Assembly: GCA_030538475.1 (NCBI GenBank)
Contig: JAUNTX010000002.1
Span: forward strand, 124,001-188,000
Direction of reading: 5' to 3'
Length of the DNA stretch: 64,000 nt
Source of the DNA: Dermabacter sp.
GTDB taxonomy: Bacteria > Actinomycetota > Actinomycetes > Actinomycetales > Dermabacteraceae
Positions 34,306 to 43,676 of this stretch are shown here, in pieces. Each line of letters starts with the position of its first letter. Within the stretch, counting starts at the first letter, position 1. A model generated the notes under the pieces. The model saw only the letters and a program-made list of their open reading frames with translations. It was not told the origin of the DNA and did not search any database. The position numbers and the translations under genes were made by a program.

Positions 34306-35256
34306 TTACAGCCCCTTCTCCTTGAGCCACGCGGCGGCAATGTCGGCGCTGCGGGCCTGGTCGTTGATGCTCGTGGCGTTGAGGGCCACGAGGTCGGCGG
34401 TCGTGAGAACCTCGATGACCCCGCCAATCGCCTCGAGGGCGGCACCGTCGATCTTCGGTGTGGCCAGCGGCGTCACGTTCTGCGGGAGGATCAGCGACGC
34501 GGGATCCTCAAGCGTCACGAGATCATTCTCCACGATCGCGGGGCTCGACGAATAGATATTCGCGAGCTGCGCCGTGCCGTCGGTGAGCGCCCGCACCGTG
34601 AGCGGGCCGCCCGAATCCTCCACCGGGATCACCGTGACATCCACGCCGTAGGCGGACTTGAGCCCCTCGGGGCCAAACGGGCGGGTCTCCAGCTCGCTGT
34701 TCGCGGCGACCTTGAGCGGCTCGCTCACGCCCGCGAGGTCGGCGAGCGAGCGCACCGAGTTCGCGGTCGAAAACGCGGACGTGACCGTGTAGGAGTCCTG
34801 GTCGGTGGCGGCGGCAAACCCGTGCACGGCGAGGCCCGTCGGCAGGACACCCGCGAGGGCCTCGTAGACCTCTTCGGGCGAGGCCGCCGCGGCGTCGGCG
34901 TCGTAGAACTGGAGCAGGTTGCCCGTGTATTCGGGCAGGAGGTCCACGCCGCCGCTCTCCAGTTCGGAGAGGTACACCTCGCGCTGCCCGATGCGGTATT
35001 CGCGCCGCACCGTGTACCCGGCCTTCTCGATCACCTGGGCGAAGATTTCGGCGATGATCTCGTTCGAGTAGTAGTCCTGGGAGCCGACGACGATGGTGGA
35101 CGCATCACCGCCCCCATCCGAGCCACCAGCGCCCGAACCACCGGCGCCGTTCGCGAGCGGATCGGAGGACGAGCACGCGGCAACGGTCGCGGCGATCCCG
35201 GCCACGCCGAGCGTCCCGAGGGCGCGGCGGCGGTTCATGGAGGAGGTGGTGAACAT
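34306..35256 (-). CDS. OpuC/ProX-type substrate-binding lipoprotein (HutX candidate)
   Basis: 316 residues. A lipoprotein signal with twin Arg (MNRRRALGTLG) and an AAC lipobox near residue 29 is followed by a Gly/Ser linker and an OpuAC domain (TIVVGSQDYYSNEIIAEIF, LLPEYTGNLLQFY). It captures a quaternary amine, betaine, or, by context beside hut genes, histidine or urocanate, as HutX does in Sinorhizobium. The ligand is inference. The start at 35256 is preferred over ATG 35238, which lacks a ribosome site. It follows the two permease genes. Confidence 0.85.
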   Translation of the reverse strand: MFTTSSMNRRRALGTLGVAGIAATVAACSSSDPLANGAGGSGAGGSDGGGDASTIVVGSQDYYSNEIIAEIFAQVIEKAGYTVRREYRIGQREVYLSELESGGVDLLPEYTGNLLQFYDADAAAASPEEVYEALAGVLPTGLAVHGFAAATDQDSYTVTSAFSTANSVRSLADLAGVSEPLKVAANSELETRPFGPEGLKSAYGVDVTVIPVEDSGGPLTVRALTDGTAQLANIYSSSPAIVENDLVTLEDPASLILPQNVTPLATPKIDGAALEAIGGVIEVLTTADLVALNATSINDQARSADIAAAWLKEKGL

Positions 35257-35294
35257 GTCAGGTCCCAACTGTCGGTGTGAAGTGGCGGGTGGAT

Positions 35295-35975
35295 TCATCC
35301 TGCCTGCCGCGCCGCCGCCCGCACACCCCGCGGGGTGCACGCGCGTTGCGCGCCGAGCAGGAGGAGGTCGATGACGAGGGCGAGGAGGATGACGAGGAGC
35401 GATCCGGCGAGCATCTGTGCGTAGTCCTGCGTGCGCAGCCCGAGGAAAATGTAGCGGCCGAGGCCGCCGTTGCCGACGTAGGCGGCGAGCATCGCGGTCG
35501 CGATGACCTGCAGGGTGGCCGAGCGCAGCCCGGTCATGAGCAGCGGCAACCCGAGCGGGATCTCGACCCGGGTGAGGATCTGCAGTTCGGTCATGCCCTG
35601 GGCGCGGGCCGCATCGATGACGCGGCGGTCCACGGAATCGATGGCGCTGTACGCGCCCGCGAGCAGCGACGGGACGGCGAGGATGACGAACGCGAGCGTG
35701 GGCGCGAGCAGGCCCACGCCCATGAGCAGGCCAAACAGGGTCACGAGGCCGAGCGTGGGCAGGGCGCGCGCGGCGCCCGTGGCGGCGACGGCGAGGGCTC
35801 GGCCCCGGCCATAGTGGCCCACCGCGAGGCCGACGGGGACCGCGACGAGGCACGCCAGGAGCACGCCGAGCGCGGTGTAGCCGACGTGCTCGCCCAGGCG
35901 GGCGAGGATTCCGCCGGGGCCCTGCCAGCGGGCGGGATCGGCGAGCCAGGCGAGGGCATCGAGGACGAAGTTCAT
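35295..35975 (-). CDS. OpuC/ProW-type ABC transporter permease
   Basis: A 226-residue permease with six helices and the EAA loop near AARAQGMTELQILTRVEIPLGLPLL. The GNGGLGRYIFLGL segment is diagnostic of the betaine/proline/histidine (QAT) family. It pairs with the overlapping upstream permease and the ATPase. Confidence 0.92.
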   Translation of the reverse strand: MNFVLDALAWLADPARWQGPGGILARLGEHVGYTALGVLLACLVAVPVGLAVGHYGRGRALAVAATGAARALPTLGLVTLFGLLMGVGLLAPTLAFVILAVPSLLAGAYSAIDSVDRRVIDAARAQGMTELQILTRVEIPLGLPLLMTGLRSATLQVIATAMLAAYVGNGGLGRYIFLGLRTQDYAQMLAGSLLVILLALVIDLLLLGAQRACTPRGVRAAARQAG

Positions 35976-36619
35976 GCGCGCCCCCTCACCCGGCGGGTCC
36001 ACGGCATCAGCAGGCGGCCCAGCCCCACGAGCAGCGCATCGAGCAGGAGAGCGATGGCGGCGGTGAGGACGATACCCGTGACGATCTGGGCGAGGATGCC
36101 GCGCTGGAAACCGTCGGTGAAGAGGGTGCCGAGGCTCGGGACGCCGAGGACCCCGCCGACGGTGACGAGCGAGACGGTACTGACCACGACCACGCGGAGG
36201 GTCGCGAGCAGCGCGGGGCCGGCGAGCGGGAGCTCGACGTGGATGAGGCGGGCCCACGGCGCGAAGCCCTGGGCGGTCGCGGAGCGCAGCACGTCGGGAT
36301 CCACGCTCATGAACGCGGCGATAGCGCCGGGGATCATGAGGGCGAGCCCGTACAGGGTGAGGGCGACGGCGATGTTGAGGGGGCTGCGCAGGCCCGTGCC
36401 GAGCAGGATCGGCAGGACGATGAACAGCGGGAGCGACGGGATCGCGTACAGCAGGCCGCTGAGGGCGCCGACGCCCTGGCGCAGCCACGGGGTGCGGCAC
36501 GCGAGCTTCGCGAGCGGCACGGCGATGAGGAAGCTGAGGAGGATCGGCGGGAGCGCCTGCGCGAGGTGCCAGCCCACGGCGCGGGTGATGACGTCAAGGT
36601 TCGCGGCCACCCAGCTCAC
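35972..36619 (-). CDS. OpuC/ProW-type ABC transporter permease
   Basis: A 215-residue membrane protein of the same family. It has AIPSLPLFIVLPILLG, an EAA loop around SATAQGFAPWARLIHVELPLAGPALL and a VGGVLGVPSLGTLFTDGFQ segment. It overlaps its neighbours by 4 bp on both sides, so it is translationally coupled in the order ATPase, permease, permease, binding protein. Confidence 0.92.
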   Translation of the reverse strand: MSWVAANLDVITRAVGWHLAQALPPILLSFLIAVPLAKLACRTPWLRQGVGALSGLLYAIPSLPLFIVLPILLGTGLRSPLNIAVALTLYGLALMIPGAIAAFMSVDPDVLRSATAQGFAPWARLIHVELPLAGPALLATLRVVVVSTVSLVTVGGVLGVPSLGTLFTDGFQRGILAQIVTGIVLTAAIALLLDALLVGLGRLLMPWTRRVRGRA

Positions 36620-37467
36620 GGGGCGCCGCCCGGGACTGACGGGGACGCGGGAGCGTCCGGAGTGAGCACGCCGAGCGGCCTGCCGGACGCGTCCACCACG
36701 ATGTCGCGCCCCTCGACGCGGCGCACGTGCACGTCACGCGAGCCGGCGTCGGCCCCCACGAACTCGCGCACGAAGTCGCTCGCCGGGCGGGCCATGATCT
36801 CGCTCGGGCTTCCCACCTGCGCCACGACGCCGCCGGGGCGCAGAATCACCACCTGGTCGCCCAGCAGGAATGCCTCGTCAACGTCGTGGGTGACGAACAC
36901 GATGGTCTTGCCCAGTTCGCTCTGGATGCGGACCATTTCGCGCTGGAGTTCCGCGCGCACGATCGGATCGACCGCGCCGAACGGTTCGTCCATGAGCAGG
37001 ATGTTCGGATCGGCCGCGAGCGCTCGGGCCACGCCGACGCGCTGCTGCTGACCGCCGGACAGCTGGGCCGGGTAGCGGCGGGCGAGGTCGCGGTCGAGGC
37101 CCACGACATCGAGGAGGTCCAGGGCGCGCGAGCGCGCCTCCGCCTTCGGGGTGCCCGAGAGCACGGGCACGGTGGCCACGTTGTCGAGCACGGTGCGGTG
37201 CGGCAAGAGGCCGCCCGCCTGCATGACGTAGCCGATCCGTCGGCGCAGCGCCACGGGATCGAGCGTGGCCACGTCGTCATCGTCGATGAGCACGCGGCCC
37301 GCACTGGGTTCCACCATGCGGTTCACCATGCGCATGAGGGTGGTTTTTCCCGAGCCGCTCGAGCCGACGAGCGCGGTGCACGTGTGGCTCGGGATAGTGA
37401 GGGAGAAGTCCTCCACGGCGTGCGTTCCGCCGGGGTAGACCTTGGTGACGCTATCGAACTGAATCAT
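36616..37467 (-). CDS. OpuC/ProV-type ABC transporter ATP-binding protein
   Basis: A 283-residue ATPase with Walker A GSSGSGKTT, Q-loop MQAGGLLPH, signature LSGGQQQR, Walker B ILLMDEP and H-loop VTHD. The C-terminal extension is too short for the tandem CBS osmosensor of OpuA-type ATPases; only a remnant (VEGRDIVVDASGRPLGVL) remains. That argues against ionic-strength gating. GAAGGA lies before the ATG, and TAGGGT about 40 nt upstream may be the -10. The operon begins 88 bp after hutH. Confidence 0.92.
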   Translation of the reverse strand: MIQFDSVTKVYPGGTHAVEDFSLTIPSHTCTALVGSSGSGKTTLMRMVNRMVEPSAGRVLIDDDDVATLDPVALRRRIGYVMQAGGLLPHRTVLDNVATVPVLSGTPKAEARSRALDLLDVVGLDRDLARRYPAQLSGGQQQRVGVARALAADPNILLMDEPFGAVDPIVRAELQREMVRIQSELGKTIVFVTHDVDEAFLLGDQVVILRPGGVVAQVGSPSEIMARPASDFVREFVGADAGSRDVHVRRVEGRDIVVDASGRPLGVLTPDAPASPSVPGGAP

Positions 37468-37555
37468 GCGCGTCCTTCGCCGGGAACATGGGCGCGCACC
37501 ACCCTAGCCCGCGGCGCTGACCTCCGACCTGGGAGTTCACCGCGATGGCGCGGGC

Positions 37556-39106
37556 TTATGCGAGCGCGTCCGGCCCGAGTTCCTCGCGAACCGCGGCGAG
37601 CACCGCCCCGGACGCGAGGTGCTGCACGCTCGCCTCAATTTCGGGCGCGAGGAATCGGTCGGGGCCGGGACCGGGCACGTCGGAGCGCAGCACCCGGATG
37701 GCCGCGGCGGTGGGGGCCGACGGGGTGAGCGGGGCGCGCAGGTCCACACCGCGAGCGGCGCTCATCAGTTCGATCGCGAGGACCCGGCGCAGGGCGTCGA
37801 CCGAGCGGCGCAGCTTGCGGGCCGCGTGCCAGCCGAGCGAAACGTGATCTTCCTGCATGGCCGAGCTCGGGATCGAATCGGCGGAGGCGGGCACGGCGAG
37901 GCGCTTCATCTCCGCGACGAGCCCCGCCTGGGTGTACTGGACGATCATGAGGCCCGAATCGACGCCGGGATCGTCCGCAAGGAACGGCGGCAGGCCGTGG
38001 GAGCGGTTCTTGTCCAGCAGCCGGTCCGTGCGGCGCTCCGCGATGGAGGCCAGATCCGCGGCGGTGATCGCGAGGAAGTCCAGGACGTACGCAACGGGGG
38101 CGCCGTGGAAGTTGCCGTTCGAGGTGATCGTGCCGTCCTCCAGCACCACCGGATTGTCGATGGCCGAGGCCAGCTCGCGGTCCGCGACCGTCTGCGCGTG
38201 CGTGATCGTGTCGCGCATCCCGCCCGCCACCTGGGGGTGGCAGCGCAGCGAGTACGCGTCCTGGACGCGCGTGCCCTCGCTCGCCGCGTCGGCAATGATG
38301 TCCGAGCCCGCGAGGAGCGCGTAGACGTTGTGGGCCGACGCCGCCTGGCCCGGGTGCGGGCGCAGCGGCAAGTGCAGCTCGGGAGAAAAGACGGTGTCGC
38401 GGCCCCGGAGCGCCTGGACGGACAGCGCCGCCGTGAGGTCCGCCGTGGTGGCGAGCTCGCGCAGGTCATCGAGGGCCAGGATGAGCATGCCGAGCATCCC
38501 GTCGGTCCCGTTGATGAGGGCGAGCCCCTCCTTCTCCTCGAGGGTGATGGGAGAAAGGCCCGCCTCGGCGAGGAGCTCCGGCAAGGGCCGCTCGATACCC
38601 TCGGCATCGCGCGCGCGGCCCTCGCCCATGAGCACGAGCGCGCAGTGGGACAGGGGCGCGAGGTCGCCCGAGCAGCCGAGCGAGCCGTATTCGTGGACGA
38701 TGGGGGTGATGCCCGCGTTCAAGAGGCCCAGGAACGCCTCGATCAGTTCGGGCCGCACCCCGGTGTGGCCGGTCGCGAGCGTGCGGGCGCGCAGCAGCAT
38801 GAGGGCCCGCACCACCTCGGTCTCCACCTCGTCGCCCGTGCCCGCGGCGTGGGAGCGGATGAGGCCGCGCTGGAGCGCCGTGCGCTGCTCGGCGGGAATC
38901 GCCGTGTCCGCGAGCGCGCCGAAGCCGGTCGAGATCCCGTAGACGGGCGTGCTGCCGTGGGCGAGCGCTTCGACGTGCGAGCGCACCTCGGCCACCTTGG
39001 CGCGCGCGGAAGCGGCGAGGTGAACGGGGGCACCGTGGCGGGCGACGGCGACGACATCGGCGGCGCTGAGGCCCGCGGTGTCCAGGACGACGGGGGTGCT
39101 AGTCAT
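37556..39106 (-). CDS. hutH: Histidine ammonia-lyase
   Basis: A 516-residue enzyme that deaminates histidine to urocanate, the first step of histidine degradation. The prosthetic MIO group normally forms from Ala-Ser-Gly. Here the motif is GSLGCSGDLAPLSH, giving Cys145-Ser146-Gly147. Other active-site segments are YGISTGFG, PLRPHPGQ-like LPLRPHPGQ, QDAYSLRCHPQV and the QEDHVSLG region. It is the third gene of the hutU-hutI-hutH run and starts 31 bp after hutI. The open frame continues upstream but overlaps hutI. Confidence 0.95.
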   Translation of the reverse strand: MTSTPVVLDTAGLSAADVVAVARHGAPVHLAASARAKVAEVRSHVEALAHGSTPVYGISTGFGALADTAIPAEQRTALQRGLIRSHAAGTGDEVETEVVRALMLLRARTLATGHTGVRPELIEAFLGLLNAGITPIVHEYGSLGCSGDLAPLSHCALVLMGEGRARDAEGIERPLPELLAEAGLSPITLEEKEGLALINGTDGMLGMLILALDDLRELATTADLTAALSVQALRGRDTVFSPELHLPLRPHPGQAASAHNVYALLAGSDIIADAASEGTRVQDAYSLRCHPQVAGGMRDTITHAQTVADRELASAIDNPVVLEDGTITSNGNFHGAPVAYVLDFLAITAADLASIAERRTDRLLDKNRSHGLPPFLADDPGVDSGLMIVQYTQAGLVAEMKRLAVPASADSIPSSAMQEDHVSLGWHAARKLRRSVDALRRVLAIELMSAARGVDLRAPLTPSAPTAAAIRVLRSDVPGPGPDRFLAPEIEASVQHLASGAVLAAVREELGPDALA

Positions 39107-39137
39107 GAGGGCTCTTTCTGTCGGGGAGTGCGCGCGG

Positions 39138-40370
39138 CTAGGCGGCGCGGTGGGCGAGCGTTCCCGCGCGCCACACCGCGTGCGTGAGCGGCATGCCGGG
39201 CCGGTAGGCGAGGTGGATGGCGCGGGGGGCGTCGAGCACGTGGAGGTCCGCGCGGGCGCCCACGCCGAGGTGGCCGACATCGGTGCGGCCGAGCGCTCGG
39301 GCGCCGCCGCGGGTCGCGGCCGTGAGGGCTTCGGCGAGACTGAGGTGCTGCTGCAGCACCGCCGTGGCCACGCACAGGTTCATGTCGCTCGTGTAGCTCG
39401 TGCCGGGGTTGCAGTTCGAGGCGATGGCCACGGTGGCTCCGGCGTCGAGGAGGCGGCGCGCGGGCGCGAACGGGGCGCGGGTCGAGATGTCGCATGCGGG
39501 CAGGATCGTGGCCACCGTCGGCCCCGCCGCGAGCGCCTCGATGTCCGCATCGTCGAGGTGGTTGACGTGATCGACGCTCGCGGCGCCCAGCTGGACCGCG
39601 AGCTGCACGCCGCCGCTTTCTCCCAGCTGGTTGCCGTGGACGTGCAGGAAGAGGCCCGCGGCCCGGCCCGCGTCGAGGACGCGCCGGGACTGCTCGGGCG
39701 TGAAGGCGCCGTCCTCGCAGAATACGTCGATATGGCGCACGTAGGGGCGCACGGCCTCGAGCATGGGCCCGCACACGAGGTCCACGTACTGCTCCGGCCG
39801 CTCCCGGTATTCGGCGGGCACGAGGTGGGCGCCGAGGAAGGTCACCTCGTCAATCGCGCCCGGCACAGAATCCACGGCAGAGGCGGCCACCCGGGCGGCG
39901 CGGGCCTCGTCGGCGACGGTGAGGCCGTATCCGGTCTTCGTTTCGAGGCACGTGGTGCCGCCACGCAGCGCCGCCGTGGCGCGCTCGCGCAGCAGGCGCA
40001 GCAGGCGCTCGTCGCTCGCGCGCCGCGTCGCATCGGTCGTCACCTGGATCCCGCCCGCGGCGTAGGCCTCGCCCGCCATGCGGGCCTCAAACTCAGCCGA
40101 GCGGTCGCCGTCGAACAGGAGGTGCGTGTGGGAATCCACCCAGCCGGGCAGAACCGCGCGGCCCTCGACATCCACGCGCGCATCCGCATCGGGCGCCGCC
40201 GAGGCGGGGCCCACCCACGCCACGCTCTGCCCCTGAATCACGAGCGCCGCCTCGCGCAGCACGCCCGCGGGGCCCTCGCCGCACTGCTCGTTCATGGTCC
40301 ACAGCTCCCCGATCCCCGTGACAAGGGTGGAGGGGGCGGGGGTCGAGCGCGCGGGAGTGTTCGCCGGCAC
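39138..40370 (-). CDS. hutI: Imidazolonepropionase
   Basis: A 410-residue amidohydrolase that opens 4-imidazolone-5-propionate to N-formimidoyl-L-glutamate. The metal motif is WVDSHTHLLF, followed by the family's KTGYGLT, HVHGNQLGESGG, ASVDHVNHL and ASNCNPGTS, which contain further His ligands and the catalytic Asp region. GTG start 5 nt after the hutU stop; hence tightly coupled to hutU. Confidence 0.94.
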   Translation of the reverse strand: MPANTPARSTPAPSTLVTGIGELWTMNEQCGEGPAGVLREAALVIQGQSVAWVGPASAAPDADARVDVEGRAVLPGWVDSHTHLLFDGDRSAEFEARMAGEAYAAGGIQVTTDATRRASDERLLRLLRERATAALRGGTTCLETKTGYGLTVADEARAARVAASAVDSVPGAIDEVTFLGAHLVPAEYRERPEQYVDLVCGPMLEAVRPYVRHIDVFCEDGAFTPEQSRRVLDAGRAAGLFLHVHGNQLGESGGVQLAVQLGAASVDHVNHLDDADIEALAAGPTVATILPACDISTRAPFAPARRLLDAGATVAIASNCNPGTSYTSDMNLCVATAVLQQHLSLAEALTAATRGGARALGRTDVGHLGVGARADLHVLDAPRAIHLAYRPGMPLTHAVWRAGTLAHRAA

Positions 40371-40375
40371 GGCCG

Positions 40376-42061
40376 CTAGTCCCGAATCGTCGGGGTCATC
40401 GGCACGCGCACGCCACGCTCGGCCGCAACGTCCCGCGCCCACGAATACCCCGCATCCACGTGCCGCAGCACGCCCATCGCCGGGTCGTTCGTGAGCAGGG
40501 CCCGCAGCTTCGCGGCCGCGAGCTCCGTGCCGTCGGCCACCCCCACCTGGCCCGCGTGGATCGAGCGGCCGATCCCGACGCCGCCGCCGTGGTGAATCGA
40601 GACCCACGTGGCGCCCGAGCTGGCCGCGGTCAGGGCGTTCAGCAGGGGCCAGTCCGCAATCGCGTCGGACCCATCGAGCATCGATTCGGTCTCCCGGTAC
40701 GGGGAGGCGACCGAGCCCGCGTCCAGGTGATCGCGGCCAATCACGATCGGCGCTTTCACCTTGCCGTCGCGCACGAGCTCGTTGAACAGCAGGCCCGCCT
40801 TGTGGCGGTCGCCGTAGCCGAGCCAGCAGATGCGGGCGGGCAGGCCCTCGAACTCCACGAACTCCCCGGCCGCATCGAGCCAGCGGTGCAGGTGCTCGTT
40901 GTCCGGGAACAGCTCCTTGAGCGCGGCGTCCGTGACCTCGATGTCGTGCGGGTCGCCGGACAGCGCCACCCACCGGAATGGGCCGAGGCCCTCGCAGAAG
41001 AGGGGGCGAATGTAGGCGGGCACGAAGCCGGGGAACTCGAACGCGCGCGCATAGCCCGCGTGCCGGGCCTCGTCGCGGATCGAATTGCCGTAATCGAACA
41101 CTTCCGCGCCGAGGTCCTGGAACTCCACCATCGCCGCGACCTGCCGGGCCATCGATTCGCGCGCCTTCTTCGTGAAGCCCTCGGCGTCGGCCTCCGCCTC
41201 CCGCTGCCACTGATCAAGCGCGATCTCGCTCGGCAGGTAGCTCAGGGGGTCGTGCGCGCTCGTCTGGTCAGTCACCACGTCGATCTGGACCTCGCCCGCG
41301 CGCATCCGCTTCAGGAGGGCGGGGAAAGCATCGGCGGCGTTACCCACCACGCCAATCGAGACAGCTCGGCGCTCCGCACGCGCGGCGTTCACGCGAAGCA
41401 CCGCATCGTCCAGATTCTCCGCGATCTCGTGTAGATAGCGTTTGCTCACGCGCCGCTCAAGGCGCGCGCGGTCCACATCCACGATCAGGCACACCCCGCC
41501 GTTGAGCGTCACGGCGAGCGGTTGCGCGCCGCCCATGCCACCCGAGCCCGCCGTGAGGGTCACCGTGCCCGCGAGCGAGCCGCCGAAACGGGCCCGGGCC
41601 ACCGCCGCGAACGTCTCGAACGTGCCCTGCAGGATGCCCTGGGTGGCGATGTAAATCCACGACCCGGCCGTCATCTGCCCGTACATGATGAGACCCTCGG
41701 CCTCGAGGCGCCGGAACTCCGGCCAGTTCGCCCAGTCACCCACGAGGTTCGAGTTGGCGATGAGCACGCGCGGCGCCCACTCGTTCGTCGTAAGGATGCC
41801 AACCGGCTTGCCGGACTGCACGAGCAGCGTCTCGTTCGGCTCCAGGTCCTTGAGGCTTTCCACGATGGCATCGAACGCGTCCCACGAGCGCGCCGCCTTC
41901 CCGGTGCCGCCGTACACCACGAGGTCGTCGGGCCGTTCGGCCACCTCGGGATCCAGGTTGTTCATGAGCATGCGCAGCGGCGCTTCGGCCTGCCAGTGCT
42001 TCGCGGTCAGCTCGGTGCCGCGGGGGGCGCGCACGGGGCGCGGGCCTCGGGATGCAGTCAC
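40376..42061 (-). CDS. hutU: Urocanate hydratase
   Basis: A 561-residue NAD-dependent urocanase converting urocanate to imidazolonepropionate. Hallmarks are [27 protein letters not shown], the NAD-site [23 protein letters not shown] and the C-terminal [14 protein letters not shown] near-perfect AAGGAGGT lies 6 nt before the GTG start, so translation is strong. It heads hutU-hutI-hutH just after the dps terminator, so a promoter for the operon must lie in the 80 bp between or transcription reads through from dps. Confidence 0.96.
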   Translation of the reverse strand: MTASRGPRPVRAPRGTELTAKHWQAEAPLRMLMNNLDPEVAERPDDLVVYGGTGKAARSWDAFDAIVESLKDLEPNETLLVQSGKPVGILTTNEWAPRVLIANSNLVGDWANWPEFRRLEAEGLIMYGQMTAGSWIYIATQGILQGTFETFAAVARARFGGSLAGTVTLTAGSGGMGGAQPLAVTLNGGVCLIVDVDRARLERRVSKRYLHEIAENLDDAVLRVNAARAERRAVSIGVVGNAADAFPALLKRMRAGEVQIDVVTDQTSAHDPLSYLPSEIALDQWQREAEADAEGFTKKARESMARQVAAMVEFQDLGAEVFDYGNSIRDEARHAGYARAFEFPGFVPAYIRPLFCEGLGPFRWVALSGDPHDIEVTDAALKELFPDNEHLHRWLDAAGEFVEFEGLPARICWLGYGDRHKAGLLFNELVRDGKVKAPIVIGRDHLDAGSVASPYRETESMLDGSDAIADWPLLNALTAASSGATWVSIHHGGGVGIGRSIHAGQVGVADGTELAAAKLRALLTNDPAMGVLRHVDAGYSWARDVAAERGVRVPMTPTIRD

Positions 42062-42083
42062 GGATGTACCTCCTTGTACGGTG

Positions 42084-42127
42084 AAAAGACTGCGGGCCCC
42101 GATCCGCGTTAGCGCATCGGGGCCCGC
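42084..42127 (-). terminator. Rho-independent terminator of dps
   Basis: On the minus strand the arms are GCGGGCCCCGAT and ATCGGGGCCCGC with a 12-nt loop, followed by AGTCTTTTCACC. It sits 15 bp after the dps stop and before hutU. Confidence 0.8.
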
Positions 42128-42141
42128 CAGAATCGAGGCTA

Positions 42142-42648
42142 TCAGGCCTTCGGCGCGCGGTTCTCCGAACCGACGAACCAGGCCTGCTGCTCAAGCTTGA
42201 GGATGTACTCGTGGAGGATGTCGGCGGTCGCCGCATCGTCCTCTTCCACCTCGTCGCGCACGGAGCGGATCGTGTGCACGGTGGCCTGGATGGCCGCCAC
42301 GATGAAGTCCACGGCGTGCGTGGTGAGGATTTCGCCCGCCGGGAAGTCGGGGAGGGTCGTCGTCTCCGCGACCGTGGCCGGGCGGCCGTCGGCGGGGATG
42401 AAGAAGGCGCGCATGCGCTCGGCGATCTCGTCGCTGCCCTCGCGCGCGATGTCCACAACCTCGTCGAGGTTCAGGTGGAGGTCGCGGAAGTTCGGGCCCA
42501 CGATGTTCCAGTGGGCCTGCTTGCCGATGAGGGAGAGAGCGGTGAGATCCACGAGGATCTTCTGCAGGTTCTCGCCCAGGCGCGGTGCGGGCTCGAAGGT
42601 GCGGTCGGCGGCGACGGCCTTGATATCGGTGGTTTCGGTGGCGGTCAT
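42142..42648 (-). CDS. dps: Dps-type ferritin-like DNA-protection protein
   Basis: A 168-residue dodecameric mini-ferritin that oxidises and stores iron using peroxide and protects DNA in stationary phase. The inter-subunit ferroxidase ligands are in [24 protein letters not shown] (shown here as HWNIVG, His, and [10 protein letters not shown], Asp/Glu). AGGAGG lies 6 nt before the ATG. It is flanked by its own terminator and an upstream region with two palindromes, so it is probably an independent unit inside the hut region. Confidence 0.94.
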   Translation of the reverse strand: MTATETTDIKAVAADRTFEPAPRLGENLQKILVDLTALSLIGKQAHWNIVGPNFRDLHLNLDEVVDIAREGSDEIAERMRAFFIPADGRPATVAETTTLPDFPAGEILTTHAVDFIVAAIQATVHTIRSVRDEVEEDDAATADILHEYILKLEQQAWFVGSENRAPKA

Positions 42649-42723
42649 GGGGAGCCTCCTCGGCATGTCGGGAAACGGCGGGACTGCGCCCCGCGCGGGT
42701 GCCTTTAGCACAACAAACGTACC

Positions 42724-42770
42724 TGGGCACTTGCCCACAATGCACGCGTGACGCCGGTCTCACTTAGTGA
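42724..42770. promoter_or_regulatory. Two palindromes upstream of dps
   Basis: TGGGCACTTGCCCA (42724-42737; arms TGGGCA/TGCCCA) and TCACTTAGTGA (42760-42770; arms TCACT/AGTGA) lie 75-122 bp upstream of the dps start, after the 3' end of the IclR gene. A minus-strand TACGTT near 42710 could be the -10. The regulators are unknown. Confidence 0.4.
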
Positions 42771-42871
42771 AAGGCCAGGTCAGCGGCGCGCCCACGCGCC
42801 AAAAGGGCTCAGGGTATTCACACCTTATTGGGAGAGTTCACAGGCGTGGAGCGACGCCCATCACCCGAGCG

Positions 42872-43639
42872 CTAGCTGAGCGCCGTCTGCAGCGCCTTCA
42901 CCCCGTCGCGCAGGGCCGCGAGCATGTCCTGATCGCGGGCCCCGTCGGTCGCGTGCCACGTCACCGCGATGGACGCGATGGGCCAGCGCGCCCCGTCGAA
43001 CACGGGCAGCGCCACCGAGCGCAGGCCCCGCGTCACCGAACCATCCTCGAGGGCGAAGCCTCGCTCGCGCGTCTCGCGCGCGTCCGCGAGCGCCCGCGCC
43101 ACGGGAAACACCTGCGACTGCTCGTCGGCGTCCGTGTGCACGGTCGATTCCAGTTCGTGCTCGCCCGTGAACACCACGCCGAGCTGCTGGGGCGGGAGCG
43201 CCCCGAGGATCGCGCGACCACTCGCCGTGAGGTGCGCGGGCAGGCGCACCCCCGCGTCGGTCGCGGGCGACAGCGCGCGCCCCACGGGCGCCTGCACCAC
43301 GTACAGCACGTGTCGGCCCTGGAGCACCGCGACGTGCACGCTTTCGCCCACGCGCGCCCGCACCATGTCGGCCACGCGTTTTCCGAGGCGCGCCACCGGC
43401 GCCTGGCGAGAATAGCCGAAGCTCAGTTCGTAGGCCGACGGGCCGAGGCCGTAAGCGTGCAGGTCCGCGTAGTGCAGGACGAAGCCCTGGTCGAGGAGTT
43501 CGGCGAGGATGTCGTACGTGCTCGAGCGGGGGATCCCCAGCTCGCTCGCGATCCGCGAGGCCGGCACCGGGCGCGTGCGCGAGGCCAGGAAGGTGAGGAT
43601 GCGCAGCGTTGACGCAGCCGCAGGAACTTTAGACGACAT
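42872..43639 (-). CDS. IclR family transcriptional regulator (hut regulator candidate)
   Basis: 255 residues: a winged helix-turn-helix at 1-65 (ASRIASELGIPRSSTYDILAELLDQGFV) and an IclR effector domain with the DARETRERGFALEDGSVTRGLRSVALPVFDG block. It is divergent from hutG with 37 bp between starts and is followed by dps and the hutUIH genes. Control of histidine use is inferred from position only; urocanate is the usual hut inducer. TACGCT lies 7 nt before the ATG. Confidence 0.88.
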   Translation of the reverse strand: MSSKVPAAASTLRILTFLASRTRPVPASRIASELGIPRSSTYDILAELLDQGFVLHYADLHAYGLGPSAYELSFGYSRQAPVARLGKRVADMVRARVGESVHVAVLQGRHVLYVVQAPVGRALSPATDAGVRLPAHLTASGRAILGALPPQQLGVVFTGEHELESTVHTDADEQSQVFPVARALADARETRERGFALEDGSVTRGLRSVALPVFDGARWPIASIAVTWHATDGARDQDMLAALRDGVKALQTALS

Positions 43640-43646
43640 GCCCCCC

Positions 43647-43669
43647 AGCGTAGCGGGGCGTGCCACGAT
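43647..43669. promoter_or_regulatory. Divergent leaderless promoters of iclR-type gene and hutG
   Basis: Minus-strand TACGCT (43647-43652) is 7 nt from the regulator's ATG, and plus-strand CACGAT (43664-43669) is 7 nt from the hutG ATG. With only 37 bp between the genes, a protein bound here would affect both. Confidence 0.45.
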
Positions 43670-43676
43670 GGTGGGT

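Noticed and set aside
34306..37467. Osmoprotectant uptake system as the default call for the OpuC-type transporter
   Set aside because: The family allows it, but the missing CBS tandem in the ATPase and the position after hutH make a histidine-related role at least as likely, so neither gene symbol was given.
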